This document shows, one piece after another, positions 11,089 through 23,640 of a stretch of DNA of 64,000 bases; the stretch's first letter is position 1; the number at the start of each line of letters is the position of its first letter. The notes beneath the pieces were generated by a model. It was given only the letters and a program-made list of their open reading frames with translations, was not told the DNA's origin and made no database searches. Position numbers and translations under genes: made by a program. Location of the stretch: the NCBI GenBank assembly GCA_037367405.1, contig JAZKJV010002956.1, positions 310,001 through 374,000 on the forward strand, in the 5' to 3' direction. The stretch comes from Ottelia alismoides. Taxonomy: Eukaryota > Streptophyta > Magnoliopsida > Alismatales > Hydrocharitaceae.

Positions 11089-13593
11089 TACAATAAATAT
11101 TATTGCAGTATTTGTTATATGAATAAAGGCTACTGAATTATTTTATTCCAAGACTGAGATTAAACGAATGCATGAATGCACTATAACGTCCCTCAGTACA
11201 ATTGGAATATGTGTTGTGTCTATCTTAATAACCGCACAATTGTTGATTAAATGGTTGAATCATAGAGGCTAGTGCTTGGATGATATTGATAGAGTAAGAT
11301 CGAGGACCAATAAAGTACGGTCATAATGAGTGTTAAGATAGGACCTACCGCCTCAGAAGGAAATGATAATCTTTCTCTAAAGGATGATATATGATTAACC
11401 TTATGCAGGTCCACTCTTGAAATTTAAATTCAGAGGTGTTAGATAAGTTAAGACAAAGAGTTGGTTTAACAAGATTCAAATAACCAAGATATATGTCGTA
11501 AGCAGTCAAGCTATACCCATGCATGTTCTCACCAATGATAGATGTATTACTATATGTCTAAGTATGTACATTATGTATACCAACCGGTTTAGGACATAAT
11601 TAAGGTTTATACACAAGCTAGCTGGTGTGCATACAAGCACATATGAGTAGTAAATATCTCAAAGAGATCATATAGGCTCACTGCTGAACCGGAAGACATG
11701 AGCTCAAGCATGAGGTATTGGGACCCTATCAAATTTCATGCATGTCATCTTATTTTGGAAGCATGACAAGAATTTGTAGGTATAATTTATGATTTTTGAA
11801 AGCAATATTATCGATACCAACTCTCAATGATCTAATTAGAAACTTAAAGATAAAAACTTCAAGAAGGCAATCCCAATATGATCTAAAACATATTGTTTAT
11901 TCTATGCCTTCGAGTATGCAGGGTGTACGGGTAATGGGAATACTCAAGGATAATTGCATAAATATGACACTTCCATTCCCGGGGAGTGGTGAAACATGTT
12001 TGTATTTTAGTTATTCCACTCACTAGAGTTGTGATTCAATCTTAGACCAAAAGTTGAACATTGATCTATCTTATTCATATGCAATGGGAAGATTAGATTT
12101 ATAATTTGATTTAATCAAACGTATTTGAGTGGTCCATGAGACTTATATTTAAGAAATGATCTCAATATCCAAGAAGATAAACATGGAATCTACAATTGCC
12201 TTGTCTTTATCTCCAATTATCCGTAGAGAAAGCACATTATTCTGGAAAGAGTCAAGAATAATTCCATTCTTGATAATGTATATATGCATAGGGAAATTGT
12301 TGGTTAAATATGATTAAATTAACATGAATAATATGAATATGATTCATATTATTTGGAATCATTTGAATAATCATCTAAGATTTTAAATATGTTTTTTATC
12401 ATGGATAGAGTTAATGTGGATATCGCTATCCTTAATAATAATAACAAATATAAAAATGTGATTTATAATATGTTGGAGAGATTTTATTATAATCGGTATT
12501 TACGAATTAAATGTTGATGTGAATTAGATTCATATTGAATAATTATATTTAGATACTACTTACATTTATATTGGATACACGAATATTATTGATAATTGTC
12601 AATGACATGATTGAAATTATAACAAATTTATTTCAATAATTTTTGGTGAATAATCATGCAACAAAAGTTGTTGCACATGTGGTATATATGATGAGATAGG
12701 AGATCTCAACATAATTGGAATGAGAGAATCTCTTTACCATACTAAGAGTTTATGACCACATTGAGTCCACTATCTTGGTTGTCGTCTACCACATATATGG
12801 AAGGAGGCTTGATCTCCTTCCACGTAATTCCATATTTATTAATTTAATTTGAATTGAGTTATATCCCATGGATTTTCAATGTACTTAATTTAATTTTAAA
12901 TTAACTATTTATTGTTGAGAACTTATGCACCAAAATCCGGGCCATTGATTGAAAGCACAAAATAACCTATACTAATGATTGCTTGTGCACATGGATTCTA
13001 ATGCATTATAAAAGAAAGTCTAGAATTACCTATTTTTTTCCAACAATTTCAAGAGCAGTAACTAGATATCTCTCATTCTCTACAACACGTCCAAGCCTCT
13101 CTCTCTATAAATATTATGGTCGTCCACAAAATTTTTTGAGAGATCTCTCCATCGTCCAAATATTGTTGTGTTGTCGGATCGCATACTAGTGGATCTCTAC
13201 CATATTCGATGGTTCTTTCTCATGAAAAACGATCATTATTTTGTGAGACAAAAATATGAGATTCCAACATCGAATGATCAACTTGGATTGTGGGAACTGC
13301 ACGCCTCATGCACGTGCTCACAAGTACTTCAATCGTTAGATCACACTTGAGACAGTTTGCCTCTTCACTTATAGACACTCAATTACAATCATGCTTCAAG
13401 AGGTAATCCTTTGACTTGTTTGTGACCTTGATGAAAATATTTGATAAGTGTTCTCGTATCACGTGGTTTTATCTATTTATAAAATTTTAAATTACATTGG
13501 CTATTGCAACTACTAAGACTAGTTTCCCTAGATCGCATTTGACGTGATCTTCACGCTTGATTGATGCTCTAAGACCTAAATACTAGGCTTATA
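11089..13593 (+). repeat. COP-2 LTR, 2.5 kb, plus strand
   Basis: It matches the COP-1 5' LTR in reverse complement from start to end. It begins TACAATAAATATT where COP-1 has TGCAATAAATATT, so the TG terminus is mutated. It has a TATA box at 13,106-13,113 and a decayed tRNA-Met primer site right after it. Short open frames inside (11,796-12,026; 12,983-13,350) are non-coding LTR sequence. Confidence 0.7.
13106..13113 (+). promoter_or_regulatory. TATA box of COP-2 LTR
   Basis: TATAAATA follows a CT-rich tract at the position equivalent to the COP-1 TATA box at 6,603-6,610. Confidence 0.55.
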
Positions 13594-13594
13594 A

Positions 13595-13606
13595 TGATAT
13601 AAGAGC
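13595..13606 (+). promoter_or_regulatory. Decayed initiator tRNA-Met primer site of COP-2
   Basis: TGATATAAGAGC matches TGGTATCAGAGC in 10 of 12 positions, followed by CTAGGTC as in COP-1 (CTTAGGTC). Confidence 0.6.
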
Positions 13607-14895
13607 CTAGGTCAAATGTCTTGGATCTGATCCAAACACAAGGTTTTGTATATTAGATAATTAGGGACTCGTAAGTTACGTATAAGATGTATGTTTCGAA
13701 TCAATTTTCACTAAAATGAATAGTTTCTATTTATGTCTCCAAATCAGAAGCAAATAGTTGGCACCAAAGGTGCATAAATTAAAACTCGAAAGTTTCCAAC
13801 AATCACATTAATTTTGCATGAATCCACAGATATGTAACAAAATAATATTTTTTTACTATTTACCCATCATTAAAAATTAAATAAACACCTAAATTAAATA
13901 TAGAATTAAATTATCAAAGCACTCGGATTTATTTCCTGTGATTCCAACCTCGTTTGCCTTAGATATTCCATATTTAGTGCAGATGGGTTGGATGTTGATT
14001 GGATCATCAAGATTAGTTTCATAATGTGCTTATCATTCAATGTAAATCACAGAAGTTGTGAATTTATATGATTTAATTGATGTTAAATTTGTACGGAAAA
14101 AACATCAATCATCATTGAATGATTGTTTCCTAACAAAACCCAAGTTTAACCTACAATAGTTGTATGTCAATTTTTACATCCAAAATATTTTTGCTCGATA
14201 TTATTCGAATTTGATAGCTTTAAAATTATTTTAATAAACCCAAAATTTTCGAGAGTTTAATATATATGTATCATGCTAGTAAGCAAGAGAATGTGACAAA
14301 TAAAACCTCTTTGTACAACTTGAACCATTTCTATTGTTTTGAATTGTTTCGGTGATGGTGTCTAGGACGTGGATATACTATAGGGTTACTTAATTTGCCC
14401 CTTGCACTATAGTAGAAGCGCTCTATGTTAGAATTATTTGTGTGATCTGTCTTGATCCTTTCAAGAATTAGTAGCATGAGAAGTCTCCACATATTGTAAA
14501 CAACTAATTGGGATAATACAATTGTATAATGTCAGGGTGTGTACTATATAGTAATATAAACCAAGCCTTAATTATTTATTAGTTGAATTAATTATGAATT
14601 AATTTAAAATGATTAAACTAATTAAATATGATTAAAATAAAAACTCTATGTAAATGGACATGAAATATTGTTCAATGAATAAATTACATTAATATGATTC
14701 ATAATTATTAATTAAAATTTCAATGAGATATTAAGGATCATGTAAATGACATCCATGGTCCCTCATTGAGGTGAAGGATTGCTTTGTCATGTATTGCTTG
14801 TTGGAGGTGCCTATCCAGTGTGATAGATCATACATAGAAGTGCACATGGATCAGTCTCTTTACTTTTGAAAGAGTATGGTCATTTGCATAGTGAC
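13607..14895 (+). mobile_element. COP-2 leader and first internal part
   Basis: AT-rich leader corresponding to 6,019-4,900 of COP-1. From about 14,835 it enters the shared coding zone (GTGCACATGGATCAGTCTC, then GAAAGAGTATGG). It is cut at 14,895 by ATH-B and resumes at 30,464 in mid-word: ...AGTGAC before and GTGACCCCAAT after. I see no intact frame. Confidence 0.6.
14891..14895 (+). repeat. Target site duplication GTGAC, left copy
   Basis: Identical to 30,464-30,468. COP-2 sequence continues across the two when ATH-B is removed. Confidence 0.85.
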
Positions 14896-14915
14896 TGATG
14901 AATACTCATTCATCA
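14896..14915. repeat. Terminal palindrome of the LTR
   Basis: TGATGAAT, a 4-base loop (ACTC), then ATTCATCA form an exact 8-bp inverted repeat at the LTR start. Related forms occur at 27,184, 53,962, 19,852-19,878 and 32,006. Confidence 0.8.
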
Positions 14916-16409
14916 CTCTTTCTTCTTTTATTTTAGCTATTTCTCTTGGCAAAACAACATGTAGATAGTTGTAAATAAAATAAATTACCAAAATGAATGC
15001 TTTGTGTAAATATGAATAATTAGCATGTATTTGTGCAAAAAATAAAAGAATAAAGAAATAAAGAAAAAGAAGGATATATTTAGAATAAATATCGAGTGAC
15101 CCAAACCCAAGGGAGGGCCAAGCAGTGGCTTGACTGCAACAGAAAACAAGTAGAGAGAGATAGGCACATTCACCTTGCACATAAACCCTCCTTCATGTAT
15201 ATATTTTATTTTCATAAAAATGTGTTTTTATCATCTTGTAAATATTTGGAAAAAAATAAAAATCAGAAAAATAAAATTAAAACCCAAAATAAAATCATTT
15301 CTCTCTCTTTTTGTACATATACCATGTGTATAGGAATAAAAGATCTATTTATTTCACCCTTGTACATAAACAATAAAAATCAAATAAAAATTAGATTATA
15401 CTCTCAATTTTATTTTGTAAATAAATAAAATATAAAATTAGGGTATTTATACAAAAATAAAATAATAAAAATATAAATATAAAATACATAGGTATTTTAT
15501 ACATGTATATAATATTATAATATTGTATATGCATTAATTTATTTTTCAAAAAAATAAATAAAAATCACAAAAAAAATAATATGAAAAATAATAGATGTTT
15601 TTCATCTTGTAACTATTTTTAAATAAAATCATTTTCTATTTTTAATTTAATTTATAAGTATTTTTTACTTTGGAATTATCTGATTGGTTCAAGGGGGAAC
15701 GTTGACCCTCAGTCAACTGCCCCCCTGGACCACTCCTTCAGCGGATCTTGAGTACAGATCGATTTCGCCGATTTTTCTCGACTCGATCCGCCTTACTTTC
15801 TTCTCGATTTGAGGCTCTGACTATAGAAGGATGATCCGCGATCCACGCCTATCGATTTTCTTAGGGATCCAGCTATCGATCTGCGTGCTCATGCTCCACC
15901 TTTGTCAGATCTCCTTGAGTATAAGTTCACCCGGAGACGCCATTTTCACGCATCTTTGGCCATCCCCCTCATTGTTGATGACCTCCTCCTCTTAATTCGA
16001 GTGACAGTAGGTGCTACAGCGAGTAGAAGTAAGGTTTTGAGTGCCGGGAACCTCAGATCCGGTGAGCCTCCTCGTCGTGCTCCCCTACCGGCGAGCTCGA
16101 GCCTCTAGATGCGTCGCAACATTGAGGCAAGGACCCTAGGAGGTCCAGCACATCCAACCCAGACGACTTCATCCATTAGTTAGGTTAGATTACCTTTAGT
16201 TCACTTTGATTTTTGAATTTTCAATTTCCGACCAAGAAGCATTAATCGATCATCTAGCGTAATCCGATTACTCATCTACCATTCCGACCTCTCTATCACC
16301 TTCACGAGAACTTGCTCCACGTTTTTCACCACTTCATTCACCCTGGTTCATCTCAGAACAGGACTATCGCTCTCCTCCGTCGTCGCCTCGCCGGAGAGCA
16401 TCGCTCTGC

Positions 16410-16414
16410 CTCAC
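16410..16414. repeat. Target site duplication CTCAC, left copy
   Basis: Matches 19,876-19,880 exactly. Confidence 0.85.
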
Positions 16415-19400
16415 TGACGAGCCGCGGAATGACCTACCCTTCTAATGTTGTCTAATAGACTAGTGCATTGCAGTCGGATAAATCCGCGTCGATAAAAAAT
16501 AACCGCACAAATCGATAAATCGTCGAATGAAAATAATATGCGATTTTATGTTTATTTAGCCTGGGCAAGCCCCAGGGTCGACTCAAGGAGGCAAAGGAAC
16601 AATTCGGGATCAAGTTAGATGGATTAGATTACGGTTTTCCAAGTGGGACTTTTTTGTGATTTTTTATGCAATAAAAAATACCAAATGCAGAATATGAATG
16701 AACTAGGTTATTAAGAAAATCAACAAATTAGCCAAATTTAATTTTAATATGAAATTTATCCAAAATGATCAAATTGTATTTTTTCTATAAACCTAATTCA
16801 ATGATTAATGCAAAATGGATTTTTTTGGAATTTTTGTATTTAAAATGCACACATGAAAAAATGTAAACTTTTTAAGGGTTTTTATGCAACTTTTAGTTTA
16901 AATGATATGCAAAAATTATGAAAAAATTAGTAGAAGATAAACATGATAAAATGAAGCTACACTAGACGTTTTAGAATTTTCTGACACATTTTAATATTTG
17001 TATGAATATTTTACTGAAAACAGAGCGATTGCAGGTATTTAATTTCTAATAAATCCACGAAATCAAATTATCCAAAGATTGATTTATCTCAAATAGATAT
17101 TTTAACAAGGAATACAGGAGACTTGAAATTTCTCAAAGATTTTCTTTGTGGAATTAATTAAAAATCAATTACAGAATTCACTCTACAATTTATTTTATGC
17201 ACAAGACAATTCCTAATTGGGCGAAATTTGGATAGTACTTAAAGAACACTTAGAGGCATCATTCACAATTTTTTTACAATTTTTGGAGGAATAAATGACT
17301 ATATGCTAATATCAGAGCAATAATGGACAAAATATCACTGATTTTCACTCTCTGATTTTTAATAAATAGAGGGATGCTCACAAAAATACAAATAAATAGC
17401 CAAGAGATAAAGATTTAGTTGATCATCAACATGCTATTTTTCATTAAATAAAATAATGCTAAATGATTGTCCAAATTACTGCATTAACTCAGAGATATCA
17501 TTGCGATAACTGAAATGAAACTGACAAACTTAAACTATTCACAGGGACACATGTGTAATTTCAAAAACTTAAAATGAAGAAATGCAATTTTCACAATAAA
17601 AATAAAAAGTGATTGGACCTTTTCTTTCTCCCCACGCTAGGGCACGCACCCATAGAGGAGTTGGCGGCTAGGGTGGCCAACGTGGGCGGAGATGAGGGCT
17701 GCGAGGCGGAGCGGGGACGACCGGGCGGCGCCGCTCGAACTGGAGGGCGGCGCAGCCTGACGCGAAGTGCGGAGGCGGCGCGGCCGTGATGGGGATGGCG
17801 ACGGGGAACCACGCCGTACGCAAGGGCGGTGGCGCGCTCGGTGGGAGGGCGGCCTGGGAGTCGCGAGCTGGAGGAGGCACGGGCGGCAGCTATGGAGGTG
17901 AAGGGTCGGGCGGCTGGTGTGCCACGTGCGAGGAGGAGCACGGCGGGGTGGGCCATGAGCTCGTGGCTGCGAGGCGGAGCAGCGTGGCTCGGCCGCGCGC
18001 TGCGCGGAGGAGGAGCGGTTGACGGTGGTCGGAGTGCTGTGCTGGCGAAGTCGGGTAGTTGCTGCGGATCGGTGCCCAGCCTTGCGTGCGGGGCGACGAG
18101 CAGTGCGGGCACGTGGGCGGAGGGCTGAAGGAGGAGCTGCTCGGTGGCGCAGCGCGGCTAGCAGCCGCGGGGCACTGTAGGACGATGGAGATTGCGGCAC
18201 TGGAAGCGGTGGTCCGACGGAGGTTGCGGCCGTGCGGACTGCCTACAGTTTTTTATTTTTTTGTGTTTTTTTTTTGTTTTTGCAATTTTTTTCTGTTGTT
18301 GTAATTTTTTTTGTAAACATGAATGATATGGAAATTTTGAAAAGGTGAAAATGTGGTGATTTGGTGATAGTGATGATGGTGTTGGTGTGATTTGTGATTT
18401 GCGTGATGTTGTTGAATTGTGTTGGGTAATGTGATGAAAACAAGGAAGAGAAATTGTTAGATAAAAAATAAGATGACAAGAGAAAGTAGAGAGATTGCTT
18501 ACCTGTGATTCGTCGAAACTGGAGCCGCGTCGTACGGCTTCTGTCGTCGCCTCGAGGAGATGGCGGTTGCTCCGAAGCTTGAGCGAGTCCGATTGAATCT
18601 CGCGGCGCGGCAATGGTGAAGCCGCGGATCTCGCCTGAAAGGTTGTCGTCGCTCAACTTGTCTCCTTCAGCTGTCACCTGTAGGTTGAAGGGGCTCGACC
18701 TCTCTTCTCTCGAATCGGTGGATGAAGAATATTGGAGGAGAAGATGGGAATATAAAGAGGAGGGGGGAAGTTAGAAAAGAGGTGGAGAAGATGGAGGGAT
18801 GGAGGTGTTAGTGGTGACTTGGAGTATGGAGTAAGAAAAGAAGGGGTAAAAGGGAAAAATAAATAATATAATAAAATAATATAGTAGGCAACAAAAAATA
18901 ATTAAAATATCAATAGTAAAATAATAATAAATAATAAATACGAAAATAATAAGATAAATCCGAAATTAATAAAATAATTAAAAAAATAGGGTGACACGTG
19001 GCGGCTCCAAGAGCGGCCACATGTCGCTCCCAGAAAATTCAAAGATTAAATGTAAAAAAATAAAAAAGAAATAACAAAAGGGATTAAATCAAAAAATTGG
19101 TCAACATAAAAGTTGCTCGTCTCGACGAGATCTACAACTTTCGTGAAGGGCCGAAAATCAAATGAAATAATCTGTACAAAAATGTATTTTTGGGTGGTAC
19201 CTTATAGATATAAAATACCGCTTTTATCTTTTGCAATTTTTTATCATTTTTCAATAAGAAAAAAATCAAAATAAAAATAGAGAAAATATGAGAAGAATAT
19301 TTACAACTTAATCTAATTTTTTGGATTTTTAATAATGAAGATAATAAAAAGATAAAATACATGGGTAAAACGGTCATTATGTACAATGTACAAAAGGGGC

Positions 19401-19875
19401 CCAAAACCCAAGTTTTGCATACGAGCTACGATTTTAATGAAATTGGTCTTGTTTCGAAGGTCTTTGAATGTATATTACTTTAAAAGTGAGTAGACCTAAT
19501 TCGGAGGTAGTATGAGAGAGATATGTGCATTTTAAAACTCCTGGTTTCAAACTTGGATTGGGGTTTTATTGGTCAATTTTGCAAGTTAGTAGTTTTTGGA
19601 TATTTTTCTTTAATTAGTGTTAGTAATATATACACAATAGAGTTGTTTTATTGGATTTGGAGTTAGTATAAAATAGGGTATTTTAGCTAATATATAGGTG
19701 AATATTTACAAGTGAAATTGGCTTCTTATTTAATGCAAATATGAATGCTAAAATGCAGATATTATGCTTGCATGCATGAATGTTAATTATGCAAGATAAG
19801 GGGAAATGTGCTACTATTTACTCGGGAACAAAGCTCTATTTTCAACTTTTAGAGTGATGAATCACAGATTCATCA
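16415..19875 (-). mobile_element. Solo LTR (type-2 Athila-like), minus strand
   Basis: A 3,461-base insertion in the ATH-B 5' LTR; the uninterrupted 3' LTR (at about 28,680) shows the empty site. In its own orientation it starts TGATGAATC TGT GATTCATCA and ends ...GCGGCTCGTCA. That fits LTR ends of this family. CTCAC flanks it at 16,410-16,414 and 19,876-19,880. No internal domain or primer site is present, so it is a solo LTR left by recombination between two LTRs. A GC-rich block (17,630-18,240) gives long overlapping frames on both strands, an effect of composition, not genes. Relatives lie at 42,376-42,830, 47,532-49,850 and 51,600-53,961. Confidence 0.85.
17630..18240. other. GC-rich block inside the solo LTR
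   Basis: The block is rich in GCGG and GGCG words and strongly purine-skewed on the plus strand. It creates overlapping open frames up to 187 codons on the minus strand and 99 on the plus strand. The same position in the other type-2 LTRs (52,860-53,240 and 48,560-49,030) is also GC-rich but has different frames, so no protein is conserved. A TATA-like CTTTATATTCC on the minus strand near 18,757 may mark the LTR promoter. That is a guess. Confidence 0.6.
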
Positions 19876-19878
19876 CTC
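19852..19878. repeat. Perfect 12-bp palindrome at the solo LTR start
   Basis: GAGTGATGAATC (19,852-19,863) and GATTCATCACTC (19,867-19,878) are exact reverse complements with a 3-base loop ACA. The right arm runs three bases into the target duplication. Confidence 0.85.
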
Positions 19879-21528
19879 ACCCGTTTGCCCATTCCACCCG
19901 TAACCGGGTCGAGATAATTTGCCCTCGACCTAGCTTTCGTTCTGTGCAGGATTGCATGAAGAAGGACCTCATTTGGAGGCCCAAAGACTGAAGCACAGAG
20001 CTCCAGGTGCCATCACATCGTCGGGCTACCTCAGGCATCCTTGGTCTCATCAGAGACCATCAGTAGCTGCGGACCATCTCCAGCGTAGTTTCGCTTAACA
20101 GAGCAGCATCCACGGGGAGCTCGAATCTATTGGACCCATCTGAGGATTGGATCTCGTCCATTGATCGTCGAAGGGATATTAGCTAATCACAGTCATTCGA
20201 TCTTAAGTGAAGACTCCTTGACCGTCGGAACTGTAATAAAGGAGTAATTTACACTTAAGCCCTTGGCTCTTTTCATATTTCACTTTATTATTGTAAAAAA
20301 TCTTAGTGGTTGTTTTTATTTGGATAAATTACGTTCAGGACCTCGTGCATATTTTATATGCAAATTAGTCCTTCTGAGTGTGTTGCACGTGATCTGCCAC
20401 GTTCTGTTTGGGTATTTGCACTTTTCTTCCTGAGGTTTATTGTTGTTACCGTTTGAACTATGTTAAATAAGATTTGCATATATACCCATGTGTGTGTGCT
20501 TCACGTGTCGCCCTCGTGCGTGCATGGGCTTTTTGCATTTCCAGCTCTACATTTCTTCCGCGTGTTATTATTTGGCTAGATAGTTTTCAATATTTGCAAC
20601 TAGGTCCCTGTGTACTGTGCATTTTTTATTGGTTGAATAAAATAGCAATTTTCACCTAAATCTCATGAAATTTGGACATGTGGCCCCTACCACTTTGTAA
20701 AAATTTCATTGATTTTGGACCCTTTTTGTTTTGATTTTCTATTTTTAAAAATTCAAAACCCCCTTATTTTTCTACTATCTAAATTGAAAAAACCATTAAA
20801 AATAATAAAAAGTCTCTTAAAAATCTAAAAAAATTGTTGTTGGTGTATTTTATAGCTCTTTTGAATTTATTAAACCCCTAAAACTTCACAAACACTAAAA
20901 GTCCAAGGAAAAAACATTAAAAATTATAAAAAAAATTAAAAAATGCAATTTTAGTTTCTGTAGTTAGGGTTTTCTCTTAGTTTACAATAAATTTGGCTCT
21001 GGAATTTTATAGCTTTTTAGATATTTTTAAATAGCCTTTAGGTTCTAGCTACACAATAGCTTGTATTTTTCAATTTATTTCCTTTTTATAAAATCAACTA
21101 AAATTCATAAAAATCTTAGAAAAATACCAAAAACATCTGAATATTCAAAAAACCCAAAAATATTTTTATTTTAAATTTCTGATTTTTTTGAAGTAAATAA
21201 TAATTATTTGATTGAGGTTTTCATACCATTTTCAGTCTTTTTCTCAATATTAAAAACCAAAAAACTTAAAAATCCACCAAAAATATTCATTTTCTGATTT
21301 CCGACTACTTGGTAGGTTTTTGCCATATCGTGCTCCTTGTTTTCGACCCTGGTAGCTATACCATGTAAAATAAAATAGCGAGACCATTATTTTAACCTTG
21401 ATTGTTTGATTTTTCATTTGGCGGTCTTGATTGATTTTCTTGATTGAGCTTTATCCAAGGGGTTGAGGTCGCAATGACCATTAATACCACTTTTCCTTAG
21501 TCGCTCGGTTTTATTCGGCTTATCAGGA

Positions 21529-21546
21529 TGGCGCCGTTGCCGGGGA
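21529..21546 (+). promoter_or_regulatory. Primer-binding site, tRNA-Asp
   Basis: TGGCGCCGTTGCCGGGGA is an exact complement of the 18 bases at the CCA end of plant tRNA-Asp. It lies three bases after the LTR end. Use of tRNA-Asp is typical of the Athila lineage of Ty3/gypsy elements. ATH-C has the same 18 bases at 57,303. Confidence 0.9.
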
Positions 21547-22831
21547 GCACAACTTAGTAGTCGATTTTCATTTTCTTTCGGCTTTTTGTCTTTACTTGTA
21601 TTTTCTAGCACCAATTTCTTATTCCATTTTTATAACATTTTTACAATAATTTGGACTAACACACTTCTGTTTGATTTTTTTGCGAGGGCCGGGGGATCGG
21701 GGCGACTTTTTTCGGGAAGCCGACGCAACTGCGAGACTTAGAGGCAGCTCTTTTCTATATAGAGTCGTAGGAGAGTACGAGGAAGGCGAATAGGAGTTTG
21801 GGAGCTAGTTTAGCTTAGAGTAGTTTAGGCTGAGATTAGTTTTCATTTCCAACTTATTATTGTTGTAATAATACAGGGACAGACTCAGACTCTCAGAGAT
21901 TCTTGGTGTTTATCGGAGTCTATTTCGTCGAGCACTGGTGTGCTTGGGGGACCTCACTATGTTTTCACTGGTTTTAGTTTTCACCGCATTTTATACCGCT
22001 TATATGATTTTCAAGGATTTAGCCTTAGCCATAGGATTTTCTCTGATTGTGATGTAATTAATTAAGGCCCAATCCTAACTATCTTCTTGTGCCTATAGTT
22101 CGATAATTGGACCTAATTAATTAACTCACTAAGAAAAAGTCGGATTAATTTGGCTCGAGTCCATGTGTTGTGAGGAACCACATACTTGCATGATCTGCTG
22201 TGGTGGACACCGAGTGGTTCCAAAGATCAGACTTAGGACTTTAGCTTGATTACCTTGATTACCTGACTCATGTGCTTCTCGTGTACAACTGCTTCGTCTA
22301 AGGCCATTTTCCTCGTGCATCACATAGGTAGTTTTATTTCTGTCTTTACTTTTATGAGTGGATCACCCAGCATGTAGAGAGCTGGAGTTAGGTACCCCTT
22401 TCTTACTCTGCATGCATCATTGTGTTTGATTGTACACCGGCTTTTTTGCCTTCTCCCCCAGTTTTTGGACTTAAATAACCAAGAGAACCGAAAAATTCGT
22501 TAGGCATTGTTTGATCTGAAAAAAATATCTAAATAACAAAAACTATAAAATTGGGACTGTTTAAGCAAGCTTGACTTAAAAAAGATTTCACCAAAAAAAT
22601 TGTATTGGGAGAGAAATCCCCTCCTTGCTTGGTTTGGATGAGCGAGAGTGTGACGCGTACACTAGGCTAGAGCCACATCTGATTTCTGAGAAAACTACCG
22701 ATCTTTTATACGGGACAGTCTGTTGGGAGTATTAGATTCCTATCAGCTCATTTAATCACTCTGAAAGACCGTTTGATCACCTAATAAAAATTGTCAAGAT
22801 AATTGACCGAACCTTTACGGTCTTCAGCTAT
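21547..22831 (+). other. ATH-B leader
   Basis: The region between primer site and gag is conserved with ATH-C (57,321-58,576) and partly with ATH-D (36,100-36,734 and 40,033 on). Shared words include GAGCACTGGTGTGCTTGGGGG, GGATTTAGCC and ATGTAGAGAGCTGGAG. It ends with GATCACCTAATAAAAATTG, then gag. Packaging or dimerisation signals would lie here, but I cannot point to one. Confidence 0.6.
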
Positions 22832-23640
22832 GTGTACGTAGCTGAATCAGGGGTTTTCTTGACCGAATTTGTTTGCTTTTTCATATCCCATATGCCTTCT
22901 TCTCCTCTATCTATCTTTCTAGTAATCTATCTTCTTCCCTCCCACCCACCCTTCAGTTTCCCTCTTCTTCTCAATCCCCGAATGATGGGTCTCCCTCCTT
23001 TCTTGCCGACACTTGTGGCTTTCTCATCTGACACCCATCATTCCAATCAACCTTCGAGTGAGGTTGGATCTCCGACCGACCATCCATTCTCTCCCTCCCG
23101 TTCCCACCATTCTTTTAGGCATGATGGGCTAGACGTCCATGGAGATCATACTGAGCAGATACGAGACCCGAAAGATTTCATTTTTGGGATGAGAGTGCAA
23201 TCCGTACGCGATCACAAAGAGCAGGTGCAAGTTTCAGATACCTCCTACACCAGTATGATCGTTGAGTGCATAGACCAGAGAGCTCAGTCAGCTTCTTCGT
23301 TCAGTACCTTCATTCTTGATTTGGATTTCATTCAGAGACTGCTGAAATTTGTAGGAGAGGTGAATGAGGAGCCATATCTACATCTATCTGAGATCGAGGA
23401 CTTCTACCTGACCTAGACATATTCAGATATTACTTCGGAGAAGCTGATGTTGAAGACCTTCCCATTTTTACTTTAGGAAAGAGCCATGGGATGTCACAAA
23501 CGATTGGGAAGGAAGCTTGCTACATGAGGAGGATTAAGCTCAGTGTTTCTAAATAGATTTTATCCCCAACGTAGAGAAGATATGATGCAGTCTTTGATAA
23601 CAGATTTTTTAGTTGACCCCCCGGAGCCAGTACATGATGG
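22832..23640 (+). pseudogene. Athila-like gag, frameshifted
   Basis: Gag is the structural protein that forms the cytoplasmic particle. 22,832-23,416 is open for 194 codons. Its end reads FIQRLLKFVGEVNEEPYLHL, the start of the Retrotrans_gag core (family form: FHG..-EDPYLHLKEFEE). After the stop the core continues in other frames: TNDWEGSLLHEE near 23,490, then FLNRFYPQRREDMM near 23,555, which is the FLNKFFPQRR motif. At least two frameshifts and several stops separate these pieces. The N-terminal part shares GMRVQS, DH-EQ and FILDL-FIQR with ATH-C gag (58,582-59,061). Confidence 0.7.

Larger units (their letters stand above)
14896..21525 (+). repeat. ATH-B 5' LTR (interrupted)
   Basis: It runs from TGATGAATACTC to ...GGCTTATCA. 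It matches the 3' LTR (27,184-30,463) except for the nested solo LTR at 16,415-19,875 plus one 5-bp duplication. Layout: an AT-rich first 800 bases, a GC-richer block (15,690-16,414 and 19,880-20,230), then an AT-rich end with many AAAAATTC words. Short open frames on both strands (14,860-15,428; 15,902-16,108; 20,474-20,659; 21,414-21,614) lack family motifs and are not conserved in the other LTR. Confidence 0.85.

Noticed and set aside
17591..18200. Long overlapping frames (up to 187 codons) on both strands
   Set aside because: They lie in the GC-rich block of a solo LTR, overlap in several frames and strands, are low in complexity, and are not kept in related LTRs.
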